A DNA stretch of 64,000 nt from positions 26,042,794 to 26,106,793 of the forward strand of contig OZ038450.1 of the NCBI GenBank assembly GCA_964036195.1. Reading direction: 5' to 3'. How positions within the stretch are numbered: position 1 is the first letter of the stretch; every line of letters begins with the position of its first letter. The DNA comes from Sphaerolaimus hirsutus (lineage: Eukaryota > Nematoda > Chromadorea > Monhysterida > Sphaerolaimidae). Position numbers and translations under genes: made by a program. The notes beneath the pieces were generated by a model. It saw only the letters and a program-made list of their open reading frames with translations. It was not told the DNA's origin and made no database searches. Positions 11,047 through 23,289 of the stretch are shown here, piece by piece.

Positions 11047-14000
11047 ATGCAAACTTGGCTTTATATTTTGATTTTTTACCTTTTATTCGGTTAGTTTTTA
11101 CTCAAAAAAATACTGAAACCCCTCTCTTTCACCCCCTCTCTGCGATAGATATTTACAATAAAAAACACTTTTTTTCTTCAATTTTCAAAAGTCAAAAAAA
11201 CATGAAAACTTTGCTGAAAAATTATGTATTTTTATGCATTATGCCAATGTTTAGGGATCAAAATACAGAAATTCAGCTTATCTACAGTTATATAATGTAC
11301 ACGCAGCTCACAATAATGGCGGCTCGCTGCGTTCAATCTGCATCTATTGCAAATGCCTGAGAAATACCTCCAATGCCGTGGACTGCACCCAGGCAAATCT
11401 GGCACATGTGGATGTGGTAAATACATATTTATCTGAGTTTAATATTTGGGGGGTGGAGGGGGTTGAATTTATGTAAAAGGAGGGGTAAATTTATTCAATG
11501 GGGGTAATCGTAGATGATACAAACGGAAATAGAATCAGAAATAGAAACGGTAATCGGAAATAGAAAAAATCGAGAAAATCCGACTACAATTCGTTTTTCA
11601 AAAATATCGAATCCCATTTCCCCACCTTTGCCACCATCTTTGCAGGAAGACATATTATTCCAGTGGAACAGAGGAAAAAAACTCATTTTGTCAGGAAAAC
11701 ATTGCGATATGGGCACTGGCTTGGCACCCAGGTAATAATGCTTGAAAATTTGAATTCTAATAGAGTAACGTACTTTCATAAAGCTAGGACTTTGGTGTCA
11801 GACATCACAAATGTCAGCATTTGACAGTTTCTTTCTGGTAAAACGAAAAAAAATGACGCAAGTGTAAAACAAATCCAGCAAGTGTAAAAAGCAGCAAATG
11901 TAAAAAAAAGCACTGTAGCATTCTGAGCATAACAAAAAATAAGCTATAAACATCCCAGAGACAAATCATCAGTTACTAACGTTTCTGATGTCTGACACCA
12001 AAGACCTGACTTTTTTCATCAACTCCTGGCGCCAATTTTTGAATGGCACCATGATGTCATTTTTTCTGACACTTTTCCATCGCAACACACAACTGAAAGA
12101 TATTGGGGGGGGGATAAAATACATTTCCAATTCGACAATAATATTATGTACCCCATTCAATTAATTATGTCATAAAAAAATTCGTTTCTTTTTGTCAGAC
12201 TCGGCCCTAATACAATGGTGGAATGCACACCCATAGAAAATCCGACTACACAGCAAAGTCCGAAAATAGACCAGCAAACAGATTTGTTCACATGGACCGC
12301 GACTCAGGAGCCAACCACCAGCCTGTCTAGTATGCGTGGCAAAATCAGCTCCAGGTGCCAATCCCAAGCCCTGTACAGTATAAAGTAAAAGTCAAATGTA
12401 AAGTAAAATGTAAAGTAAAACGTCAATCGCCATGGAAAGTTCAGTAATAATATCTTTTCTTTTTGTTTTGATTGACACTTGACTTTGCTTTTTACTTTAC
12501 ATTTGACACTTTACTTTACACTTTACAAGGGTTGGGACTACCCCCAGTACTATTGTTGAAACTACAATGAAGCCAGTCACTACCACAAGCACAGTGATTG
12601 ATTTAGAATATCTCAGAACTCAGCCTGGTGACAAAGCTGATATTTCAAAGGCTGTAAGTTGCTAATTTTGTGGGTTTTTGATTATGAGGAAAATGTGCTT
12701 GTTATATTTTTTAATAAAGGTAACGATACAGGAGACTGTCAAATATGAACCTGCCACATGCCAAATCCATGAGAAAGATGTTGAAATGTTACAGAGTATG
12801 ATTGCAACCTCTGACAAAGCATCAGTTGGAAAAATGATGCAAAAAAACAATATCACTTTTGCAAAATTGGAGAAACTGATTGAAAACAAAAAACTGGCAT
12901 GCCCTCCAATTTCTACAGTGAATACATCCACCATTTTGGACATTTTTGCAAAATTGGAGAAACTGATTGAAAACAAAAAACTGGCATGCCCTCCAATTTC
13001 TACAGTGAATACATCCACCATTTTGGAAAATGTTAAAAAATACCTTGGCTCTGAGCAGAAAAACTGCCCTAATCTGGATACATATTTTCTGGAATGTACA
13101 TACTGAATTTTTTATTTGTTTTTGATATTATTTTCATCACTATATATGCTAAAATCATGCAGAAAAACAATGAAGCTTTCACTGCAAACATGAAAAATGC
13201 TCTGGAAAAAATATCAAATGACATCAAGAAAAATTACACTGAACAAAATGTTCATCTGGCATCACAGTTGGCATCACAGCAGACATCAAATGCAAAAAGC
13301 TTTAGTCAAACAATGACTGATTTTCATGTAACTTTTTCTTATTTAAACTTGTTTTTTAACATGAACAATGCATTTTTCTTCTCTATAGATTTCACTGAGC
13401 AATGATATATACAACTTGAATCGTTCATTGGTGTGCATGTATTCTGGCATGATCAGTGGATTTTCACTGTTAAATAATTCCATGGCAAAAAATCAGGTTT
13501 GCCAAAAACATCTTTTTAAAATAAAAAAGTTCAGTATGTACATAAATTATTTCAAAGTAATTTTTTCAGGAATATTGTCAGGATTATTGCTTGTCAGAAA
13601 ACAACAAAACTTGGACTATGGTATTGGCAGAAAATAGAAAAACCATCTCAAAAATGAACAACCTCATGGCACTAATAAAAAAAAAATTACTGGTGGAAAA
13701 AATGGCTCACAGTGACACATTGGCAGGCAGTTCATTCACAGATACCACATCCACAGATACCTTTACATCAACTATAACAAGCACATCACCCTCCACAACG
13801 ACATCTAGCACCCAAAAGCCCATGCTCATGGCAGAACACAAAATGATGGGTGACATGATGAAAGCATGTACTTTTGACCTTCAAAAATGGGACAATGCAC
13901 TGGCAAATTATGATAAAGACTCAACTGAAAAAATAATGAAAAGTTTTTCTTTTCACATGGAGAAAATTGAAAAAAGGATCGCTTTTTTAGAGAAGGCACA

Positions 14001-15174
14001 CTATGTAAAATCTTAAATATATTTTCACTATGACAATATCACAAAATATCATTGTTTTGCAGACTGAAAAGGCCATGCTAAGTGGACTTACAATTCTAGG
14101 ATGCATATCTGCGACAACTCTCACTATTCTGGCCATGATTTTGTACAAAACGTTCAAGAAACGCGAGCGAAACAGCAGCCCCGACAGAATGATTTTGTTA
14201 GTCATTTTCAGCAATATGTACAAAAATGGGGGGTGGGGGTAAGAAATCGGGGGTAAAAAAGGGGGTAATTGAAATGAAACAATGTATAAAATGTAAGAAA
14301 TTGAAACTGTACAAAAAGCAATAATTAAAACCAAGTCATAAATGCAAAAAAGTTCAAACTTCATACAATTTTCAGGTATCAAACACCGCCGTATGCATCA
14401 TGCTCGGAACATGCTAATGAGGCATTCAGCATTGCCAATGATAGCGCTAAAGTGACGGTTAGTTTGGTTCCACTGTTTACCATCGTTTTTGACACTTTGT
14501 GGATATTGTCAGTTGTTTTTGGCGGGGGTTTTTTTTGGGGTGAATTTCATTCGCATTCCCTATATGCTCGAAAACGGGGGGGTGAGAGGGGTATTTTAAA
14601 GGGGGAACACTAAACATTTCACAATGGTATTCTTTCAATCTTTTTTACTAAACATGCATACTTTCCACATCATAATTGGCACATTTCCAACGTAAGACAT
14701 AAATGAGTGCGAGAACAGACTATCTTCTCTGTCGACTACCGTATTTCCTCAAAATAAACCCTAGGGGGGTAATTGTTTCATAGTGATCCCAAGGGGGGTT
14801 AAACAAAGGGGGGTATTTCAAGGAAATACGATATATTCCTTACCTAATTTACAATAAACTTATAGCTGGCAAGCGGCAGCGTGCAGAATAAGGGCGGCAT
14901 CACACTGGCGGATGAAATGCGGCAGGCTATTTACAAACGTACTACTATGGCCCAGATTAATGAAACAGATGAAACGGAATTTCGTGGTGGTGGGTCTAAT
15001 TCTTCTCTTACGGTAGCATCTTGTAGCAATAGCGAATGTAGTACGTCTTACACGGCGAGATACAGTACAAGTGATTTTGTCCAATATCAAACTGCAGAAA
15101 TGTTTGATCCAATCTCGCTGGAAGATGGTGAAAATGCAAGCGAATGCCGTTTGGCGAAGCCAGCCCGGCATTAA
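11047..15174 (+). CDS. Type I single-pass membrane protein with coiled-coil ectodomain, about 663-670 aa, 11 exons, unknown family
   Basis: Exon 1 (11047-11089) encodes a signal-like MQTWLYILIFYLLF. Further exons are 11650-11731, 12199-12354, 12548-12653, 12732-13095, 13176-13327, 13389-13496, 13570-14004, 14063-14217 (or 14238), 14376-14457 and 14866-15174; the sum is a whole number of codons. The ectodomain is Thr/Ser-rich in places (TTTSTVID; a T/S run in exon 8), has helical segments, and contains an exact internal repeat. Exon 9 gives a membrane span, LSGLTILGCISATTLTILAMIL, followed by the stop-transfer KKRERN. About 135 polar cytosolic residues follow, ending AKPARH. The acceptors at 11649 and 13175 are not the first AG, so those two joins are tentative. 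Intron 3 is made of a repeat element. Orphan; an adhesion or receptor-like role is only a guess from topology. Confidence 0.65.
12355..12547. mobile_element. Introner-like inverted-repeat element filling intron 3
   Basis: This 193-bp element belongs to the CTGGGGGCAGTCCCAAGCC family. Its left end reads GGTGCCAATCCCAAGCCC and its right end GGGTTGGGACTACCCCCAG. Between them lie mirrored runs of AAAGTCAAATGTAAAGT-like words and a short unique core. The exon upstream ends CTCCAG and the intron begins at the GT inside the left terminus; the acceptor AG is the last two bases of the right terminus. Exon phase (2 then 2) is preserved across it. Confidence 0.75.
12861..13034 (+). repeat. In-frame tandem duplication, period 87 bp
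   Basis: Two adjacent copies (12861-12947 and 12948-13034) are identical over at least 80 bases. They duplicate 29 codons containing KLEKLIENKKLACPP within exon 5 of the membrane protein. Complete identity means a recent event, gene conversion or an assembly error. Confidence 0.85.
14737..14830. mobile_element. Short TACCGTATTTCC-family element in an intron
   Basis: A 94-bp inverted-repeat copy starting TACCGTATTTCCTCAAAATA and ending GGAAATACG sits in intron 10 of the membrane-protein gene, just before the last exon. Confidence 0.65.
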
Positions 15175-16643
15175 GTACTGCTCGGATAATGAGAAAACCG
15201 TCAAAGTTGACCTGGCTTCTGGTTTTTTAAATTTTCTTCTCATTTAAAAAAAAACTTTTTATATCGTTTTACCGGTTTTATCATACATTTTTACCAATTA
15301 TGATGCCATGTTTACATGCGAAATTGAAAAATAACTCATTAAAAGAACCCAAAACATTTTTTCGGTAGCAATGTTTGCTCAATTTAAGAACATCCCACAT
15401 CCTGAATCCGTATAATCTAAAAATACACCCCACTCAAGTTCAATTTCGGTGTTTTTTCTGCATGTACATAAACACCTCCATAGTAAAACACGTCTTACGT
15501 GTTTGCAGTATTCCAGAGCAAAACCTAGATACACAGAATTGCACTGAATCGATTGATGTTTTTTCACATTCGCATGTAAACCTACATATTTGCGCGCTGC
15601 GAAACATATTATTTTACTAGCGGTGAAAAAAACTTTTATCAGTTTTATTAAATACAAACACCACAATATCATATTTATAATTCAGTTATTTACAAACATC
15701 ACTATTGTATTTCCTCGAAATATCCCCCCTCGAAATATCACCCTCAAAATAGACACTTAATGGACACTATGTATCTGCAGTCCGGGGGAAAATGTACAAC
15801 AGATGTTCAAAACACGTACAGTGTTACGCCAGAACATCGTTTATACCATCTGCATTCTTAGCAAGCATTCTTCTTGCAAAGCTGTAAAAACTTATAAATG
15901 GTACTTATTGTTCCATTTTTTCATGTTTTTTCTCTCAAACTTTTTACTCTAAAAAAGAAATAAATCCCCTGGGAATATTTTGAGGAAATACAGTGTGTTA
16001 CCTTTAAACAATATTCTTGAAAAATATTTGAATAATAAAAAAACAGTTTTAAAAAATAAAAGTTTTTTTCACCCCTAGTGTACACTCGCGTGTGTGCGCG
16101 CAGATGCCGTCCCACATGTATGCATACCATATTTTGCGGAATTTTTACGTGCATTTTATGAATTCTGGATTCGTATATTTGCAATATTCTCAGTGAACTT
16201 GATAATACTCCCTGATTTATGCTGGAAACATTACAATGATAAATATAGTATGCATTTTGTTGAATATTGACATCATTGACATGTTTCCAATAAAAAACAC
16301 ACATGTGAGTTGTAAAGTCACTAAAAGATGGTTCATTTCTTAGAATATGGTAGACATTTTCAGTAGCGATGTACTATTATCAAATAAGGTATGCCCCGAT
16401 GCTGTCGTGCCACCGCCGCATTTGCCTTTTTGCAGTTTCCGTATTTAGTATTTACGCTTGTGATTCCAGTTTCATTTTCAATTTTCATTTTTTAAGGCAA
16501 ATTGAAACTTCAATATTATTGTTTACTTACAATTTTCATGTTTTTGATTTTGCATACTATCCAACCTCAAATATACGACATTTAGTATCACATTTCAACT
16601 GTAAAGTTTTGTATCATCAAAGTTTCACTTCACAAACATCACA
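15175..16643. other. Intergenic region with a TACCGTATTTCC-family remnant
   Basis: Mostly non-coding. A degenerate element of the TACCGTATTTCC family spans about 15704-15995 (TGTATTTCCTCGAAATATCC to TTTTGAGGAAATACAGTG). The rest is AT-rich and shows no supported exon. Confidence 0.45.
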
Positions 16644-18220
16644 ATGACATCACTGGACATATCTCTGAATGTGTACAGCAAAAACCTCATGCAAGCCCTG
16701 CCATCCAAGTCAATCAAATTCACTGATTTTACTCTCAAGAGTGCAGTGTACAACTTTATCACAATAATTGCCTCTGTGTGCCCTGAAACACAAAAATTAA
16801 CCCTAAAATTCAATGACTATCACACAGAAATAGAGGTATGTATTTATGTATGCATGTATGTACATTAAAGGAAGTGTTAATTTTAAATAGGCCTGCACTT
16901 AATCCAGGTATATCTAGTTGACTGGCGTTTCTCAAAACCTGAAATACATCCCAAATGGTTTCATGAAACATCTCTCAGTGGCACTGACATCAAATCAAAT
17001 TCAATGTGTACTCACCACAGTGCTGAAAAAGTTTTTCCATGACCAATTTAGTCAGTTATACACATTTGATTTTAGTATACATGCTCTCACACTTCCATGC
17101 ATTACATTACACTGAAAAAATTGTGAAAACCTCCCAACAGAAATTCATTCCATTCCGTTAGACTACATTTCTACAAATCATGGCATCACGGCTACGGGCG
17201 ACAAGGCCAAAATTCCATTTTACATGGATTTTTCTCAGTTACACCCGGCACACCGTAAAGATGGAGCAAAACATAAGGAGGATAATATAGACAAGGCCAA
17301 AAGATGCCGTCCATATCAAAACTCTGAATTCCTGAAAAGTTAGTGGTTTGGGGCTCACTTTGTTTTCTTTGAATGAATATGTGCCATTTATGCATGTAAA
17401 TTTGTTCAGGAGACATGCCAAAAACAGTAACTGGGTGGGCTGACAAAGTGTTTACCACAATCAGTGAAGAACAGTTTGCTCAGCACTTCAAAAATTCTGA
17501 AAAATTGGAAAACTTCAAACATTATGCACTTAAAGAACAGTGCATAATCACAAATGATGGAGACATTTTACATGTGTCAGTTTAAATACATTATATTTTT
17601 CACCTAAAATACATACATGCATACATATATACATGTTATTTTACATGCAGCTGCCGATACTGCACTGAAAATAAAAATAAAAGGTTCATGTTGCACATAC
17701 CATACCTGGTATGCACAGGCTGCTACAGTCATGAACCACTCTGTATTCCTCAAGAAATGATTCCATTTCTCAGTTTTAACTGGCGTAATGTAGACCCTGT
17801 ACATGGAGAAAAAACAGTGTCCAGATCATGCCCAACATATAAAAGACCTCATGCAACAATACCTAGAGAATGTCAAGAAACTGATAAACTGCAAATGAGG
17901 TCCTCACATTTTCATCATTTTATTCTTTTACATCACTATTATTCAAAGCTTATTCCCCCCTTATTCCCTCTCCCCCCAAAATCAGGCTATCTGACTCTGC
18001 CATCAACTTTGTCCTGAAAAAAACACATACTGATCAAGGCACACAAACAGATGTGGGCTTGCCTGAGCTTTTTGAATTGCAGATCATTGAAAGTGACATG
18101 GCTAGCACATCTGGCACTTCACATGAAAAAAGAGATGTGAAAAAATCTGGAAAGAAATTGGCACCTGGACATAGGCATTCCAAGGCTATTAAGAAACTTA
18201 AAACAGCTCATAATGCTTGA
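16644..18220 (+). CDS. Hypothetical ~398-aa protein with paired CxxC motifs and basic tail, 6 exons
   Basis: Exons are 16644-16835, 16918-17074, 17141-17338, 17410-17575, 17651-17899 and 17986-18220, totalling 399 codons with consistent phase; introns are 66-86 nt. The start MTSLDISLNVYSKNL has no signal peptide. The first half has amphipathic helices. Exon 5 starts with CRYC and has CTGC about 20 residues later, then SHEPLC, a spacing that suggests a metal-binding knuckle. The C-terminus is polar and ends in a Lys/His-rich tail (KAIKKLKTAHNA), so it is likely nuclear or nucleic-acid-associated. An AATAAA follows 86 bases after the stop. I do not recognise the family. Its compact introns match those of the capsid gene and the large minus-strand gene, so it may belong to the same island. 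Confidence 0.6.
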
Positions 18221-18305
18221 CTCAATTTTCATTCTTAAGATTTGTATGCAACACTTGTTTTGCTTATTTTACATTACTGATGCCTTTTACTGCTGCATTT
18301 TACTT

Positions 18306-18311
18306 AATAAA
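18306..18311 (+). promoter_or_regulatory. Polyadenylation signal
   Basis: AATAAA lies 86 bases downstream of the stop at 18218-18220, in a suitable position for the 398-aa gene. Confidence 0.5.
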
Positions 18312-18346
18312 GTTATACATGAATCACTTGACCGTATTCAACCCTC

Positions 18347-18564
18347 ACAAGAGCCTTTTGACCTAAGGAGGCATATCATAATCTGACTACGCATTTTACA
18401 TTTTTTCTGTAAAATATCCAACATCCAAAAAATAAATACTTATGTCCCATTTTGAGACTTATGTCCTCTTGCGTATTTTACAAATGTGCATTGAGCACTA
18501 TGACGTCATCGCTAAAATGCGTAGTCAGATTACGGTATGTCCCCTTAGGTCAAAAGGCTCTTGT
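18347..18564. repeat. Foldback element abutting the palindrome
   Basis: Inverted termini ACAAGAGCCTTTTGACCTAA and TTAGGTCAAAAGGCTCTTGT enclose a second mirrored pair (AATCTGACTACGCATTTTA and its complement). The right end coincides with the left outer boundary of the giant palindrome. Confidence 0.7.
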
Positions 18565-18765
18565 ATTCTGCTGGCACCGAAGGGCACCAGCACCGGTGCT
18601 GGTGCGGTGCCATTGCAATCTTCAGGGGTGCCATGCCGGTGCCGGTGCCATTTTTTTCAGAATAGCACCGGTGCCGGTGCAGTGCGGTGCCATTTTTTTG
18701 CCGGTGCCAAAGGTGCTAGCACCAGCGCCAAAGTAAAAGGCACCGGGAAAGGTACCGGCCAAGGC
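18565..18765. repeat. GGTGCC/GGCACC word array
   Basis: A dense array of GGTGCC and its complement GGCACC in phrases such as CACCGGTGCCGGTGC, with T-runs between. It is the outermost matched segment of the left palindrome arm; its counterpart is 39905-40096. Confidence 0.75.
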
Positions 18766-19244
18766 TTCATGTGCTGTGCAATGTTGTCCATAGTATGTGC
18801 TTTTTCATATTTCAAAACCAACAATTTTTTTGCCTATTTTGTAAATATCCCATCAAATAAATATACCTACTGTGAAATGCATTATACCCGATATGTGATC
18901 TGATGAGCGAATCTAAAATTTTGTTGAATTTTAAATCATTTTTAGATTTTATATTTCTCTTACATTTTGCTCAAAAATTGTTGTCAGTTTATGACAGAGA
19001 TAGTCCCATTCTCTGTACAGCAACGACTCCTGATCAGCAGACAATAGTGGCTATGGGCTTTCTAGTGAATTAAATATTTTATCTTTCATTTGTAATCATT
19101 GTAATTGCTTCATAAAAGTGATCGCCACATCATTCTGATCATTTTAAGTGCTCAACCATCAAAATCGGTTGAAAATTCATGGAAATATGCACTTCCGAAC
19201 GTGGTGCCACTGAGTAACTGCCCGATATTTACTTTGGAAATTCC

Positions 19245-19637
19245 AGCCCGGTGCGGTGCCTTTCGGTGCTAGCACCGGCAACCCGCCGGTGCCCTTCAGT
19301 GCCGGTGCCATTTTTTCCAAAAGGCACCGGTGCCGGTGCGGTGCGGTGCCATTTTCTGGCCGGTGCCCCAGGGTGCCAGGTGCCCTTTCCATGCGTTGGC
19401 AAAGGTGCCGGTGCGGTACGGTGCCATTTTTCCCGGTGCCTTTAACATCACTAGCTAGCACCGGTAACCTGCCGGTGTCCCAGGGTAACGGTGCTATTTT
19501 TTCAGAATGGCACCGGTGCCAGTGCGGTGTGGTGCCATTTTTTTGCTGGTGCCCAAGGTGCCTGGTGCCCTTGCTGAGGAATGGCACCGGTGCCGGTGCG
19601 GTGCGGTGCCATTTTTCCCGGTGCCTTTTCCATCACT
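19245..19637. mobile_element. GGTGCC-array hAT-like element remnant
   Basis: About 390 bp of GGTGCC/GGCACC words in both orientations, ending TTCCATCACTA, the terminus shared with the GGCGCC-array family. The counterpart in the right arm (39205-39412) is shorter. ORFs through it are repeat translation products and are not listed. Confidence 0.65.
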
Positions 19638-19707
19638 AGTGGCGCGTAGAGCACATCCATATAAAAAGGTGGTGAAAAAATCTAAAAAAGAAAAAATATA
19701 TTGAAAA

Positions 19708-20639
19708 TTAAAAAAAAATTTTTTGCATCTTCAAATTTGTCTGAGCCACATTTCGGTAATTACCATCATAGGCTTGTTGATTGTAGCTGCAATGCTCCAG
19801 TACATTCTCTGATCTGATGTGTGGCGAGTTGCAAGCCAGCAGTTGACATATACCATTGGCAAACATTTGGAAACCTGTAAATCCGTGATGACTGATGGAT
19901 ATGCTATTCTTAATAGACTGTAGGCTATGCATGCACCCAAAATTACTTATGTCTTAGAAGATAACACTTGAGCAGGATGTTGAGAATGAACAGACACTGT
20001 GATCAGTGATTTACCACTTCCCTTGCTACTTATGTGAGCTCATGTAGACAATCAACTTCCAATAAACTACAACACCAAAACAAATATCAAAACATCTTCA
20101 ATCTTAACACACAACATGTATGCTATGCACCTTTGCAGTATGGGAAAATAATTTTTTGTTAATGCGGAATCTAGTTGTTACAACAACCAACATAAGTTTC
20201 ATGCCTGAAATGATTTTTTTAAAGAATTTTTATTCTTATTCATGATGAATTCATGATGCAATGATAGAATGTTACCTTCAGAGAATTGAATAGTGACGGC
20301 TTGCGTAGAATAAAATTACGTTTTATTCAATTATCGAACCATTACATTCAATAACTTAAATATTTTCAGTTGATATTCGATTAGTCGTGCAAACAAATAA
20401 TTACCTGCACACTCTTGCGCCAAGTTGTGACACTCTATTGTACATAAAGTCCGATCTGGAAGCAGTGGTTAGCAAGATGATCAGAAAGATGATTTGATTA
20501 ACATCGTTTTACATACCTTTCTGTACCGTTTTGATAACATGTGGTGCGATTTTATCATTCCTTTGGTGTGCATTGAGTATGGCTGACCGCTCGCACGTGT
20601 AGGCTCTCCAGTGCTTGTTTTTCCCATTGTTTTGCACAT
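19708..20639 (-). CDS. PAN/apple-like Cys-rich gene, left-arm copy (3' exons)
   Basis: Three exons on the minus strand, 20639-20517 (123 nt), 20455-20405 (51 nt) and 19874-19708 (167 nt), join at phase 1 each time to 114 codons ending in TAA. The product has the pattern CTIECHNLAQECAGFQMF followed by NGICQLLACN and later EHCSYNQ, which resembles a PAN/apple module (paired Cys, aromatic before the third Cys, NGxCQL). Such domains bind proteins or sugars in secreted or surface proteins. No signal peptide exon was found upstream, so the 5' end is missing or unrecognised. The right-arm copy has identical exon lengths and an intact frame, with only a few residue differences, so selection may act on both. 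Confidence 0.55.
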
Positions 20640-22419
20640 CTAGAACGAAATTCGAAATGACAATGACATGAACAAACTTTATCACACACACTCGAGAAAA
20701 AGATCGTTCAAGTGGAATGATAACAAATCAGTCCCAGTGAGGATTGTAGTCAAGGTTTTTACAAAATGAAACTATAAATATGCAGCTCTTTGGTTGGATC
20801 TTTGGTTGTCTTGAAGATTTATTTTTGTTAAAGTCGGCGGACATTTCACCCTACAAAATCGGAGAGTTAGAATTCGCTTGTGAATAGAGCGAACAACGAA
20901 ACTTGTGTCCCACGCGGACGCTAGAAATTGAAAAAGAAAATCATATAAAAAAAAAATGGACGTTTCGCTGCGTCCGTGCGTGCCACTCCCTAGTTATCTA
21001 CATTTTCAACGTTGCTCGTAACGAATTTGACCGTTCAAACTACCGTTTTACCGTTCAAACTACCGTTTTTATTTTATTTTTCATTCTTTGGCTCCGTTCC
21101 AACAGAAGAGAACTTGGCAGCCGGCCAAAATTTCGAAATCCGCTATTTATATGAATAAAATAAGCTCACAATAGCTATATAACCATGTATATAAACAAAA
21201 ACGCGATTATGAAGGTGGAAATTGGCAAAGCGAAGCAAATTTTAACGATTTTTAGCTAACTTTGAGTTTTCACTCTCATTTGTATAATACGCAACTGGTA
21301 ACTGGGCTAAGAGCCAAGTTTTCATACGTGACCCGATCTATTCCAATGGTTAAAATATTGCGTCATATACCTAATGCCGTCATGCACTCTCCACTGGAGA
21401 GACTGACGCAAATGTTTGTAGGGCGATACGTCTGCCGACTTTATATTGATAGGATATGAAGCTTTACAAGAATGATAAGATTTTTGATGCACAAAGTCAC
21501 GCCATAAATCTGCACCAGAGTTGTTAAAAGTACCGAACTTTTTGCAAAGTATACACTAACATAAGGTAAAAATATTTTACTTTTACTCATGAGTAGTGCA
21601 GAGTTGTTAAAAGTACTGTACTGTCAGAAAACGTTAAGTATTTTTAAAATATTTTTACATTGTGTAAAATGTGCGTAGAATACATTTTTTCAGAGAAAAT
21701 GTAAAAACGAGTATTTTTTTCAGGGAAAATGTAATAACGAGTGTTTTGTCCAGGGAAAATGGAAAATGGGTATTTACTCTCACAAAAATAACGTAACAAT
21801 CAGTATCAAGCTAGCTAAATTGTGATTTGAATGGTAAAAACACCCACACAAAACTGCAGTCAGAAGGCACTGGCGGTACAACATGAAAACTGCCATACAG
21901 ATCATGTACAATCATACACAGCTGAAATCGGACTGGTGTATTATAACATAGAGCACTCCTGAAGGTAGATGACACTATATCTTGCAAAGGGCTTACATAC
22001 GCTATCCCCCCATGGACTTCTTACCCCCTGGGTTGATTTAGCCCTCGAGGACTACTTCACCCGGAGGACTACTTCGACCTGACTTTTATAACGTGGGATG
22101 ATGTAGTCCTCCATACAAAATATATAATTACACTATTGGGGCATCTGTTGGGCCATGGGAATGTGTTTAGAACACTGCTTGCATCAGATCAAAAATATTT
22201 ATTGACGCGTGGCATGCCAATATTATGCACGCGTCTGTTTGGCCTATTGGCATCGATTATCGATTGCGTGGGTAAATGAAGAACAATGCATGCAACTTCA
22301 AAACTCAATTTCTCAGCCATTTCTCAGCCGATTCTCACCAATAAACACTTAAAATGATCAGAATCACATGGAGATTGCGTTTTTTTGTTCAGATTATTAA
22401 GAATTTGGTAAACTCATGG

Positions 22420-22620
22420 TAATCATGACAGACAAATCGCCAATATACTACAGACAAAACGCAAATGCAACACAGACAAAACAGCAATGGATCACAGACA
22501 AAATGCTTTGGCATTTTGCTGTGTTGCATTGGTGTTTTGTCTGTGTTGCATTCGCGTTTTGTCTGTGTTGCATTGGCGTTTTGTCTGTAGTTTATTGGTG
22601 ATTTGTCTGTCATGATTACC
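22420..22620. repeat. CAGACAAAACG word array, foldback
   Basis: Repeats of about 20 bases (ACAGACAAAACGCAAATGCA) on one side face their complements on the other, bounded by AATTTGGTAAACTCATGGTA-type inverted ends. The same array occurs at 32530-32830 in the right arm. Confidence 0.75.
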
Positions 22621-23289
22621 ATGAGTTTACCAAATTCTTGATCATCTGAACATAAAAATGCAATCTCCATGTGATTCTGATCATTTTAAGTGTTCATTGG
22701 TGAAAATCGGCTGAGAAATGGCCAAGAAATTAAGTTTTGAAGTTGCATGCATTGTTCTTTGTTTACCCACGCAATCGATAATCGATGCAATAGGCCAAAC
22801 AGACGCATGCATAATTGTGGCGTGCCACGCGTCAATAAATATTTTTGATCTGATGCAAGCGGGTCGCGGGCAGCGGGTCAATCCAGGAATAAGTCCATTT
22901 ATGGGACTTTCGCCATATTGGATTTTCGCAGGGGTCAATGGCGTGTGCGGAAAAATAGGTCCGCCGCTTGAATGATGTAATACGTGTGCAGACTGCAGAC
23001 GTATATTTAAAAAATATCCCAACTTCACCACAATTTATTTTTACTATTATTTTTTACTTTTACTATATATTAGTAACTATTTACTTTATCATGCCGTTGA
23101 TCATAATTTTTCATAGTAATCTCCAATGCTACATAAGTGCCTAAAATTTATGTTGTCCTGCTGGTTTCAGGTCAGATGGTAGACCCTGAAACCTGTACCA
23201 GCCCCAATTTTATACCAAAAACGCTAACTTTTTTAGTTAAATCTTTCCGCTGATCTCAGTTTCTTTCTCTTATTCCGGATTATAAATAC

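Noticed and set aside
18442..19704. Gly/Ala/Val/Cys-rich ORFs (also at 39133-39478 and 39886-40120)
   Set aside because: They are translations of GGTGCC/GGCACC arrays inside repeats.
22420..22620. CRISPR array
   Set aside because: The short repeats face each other as inverted arms, have no unique equal-length spacers, and sit in a eukaryotic genome with introns.
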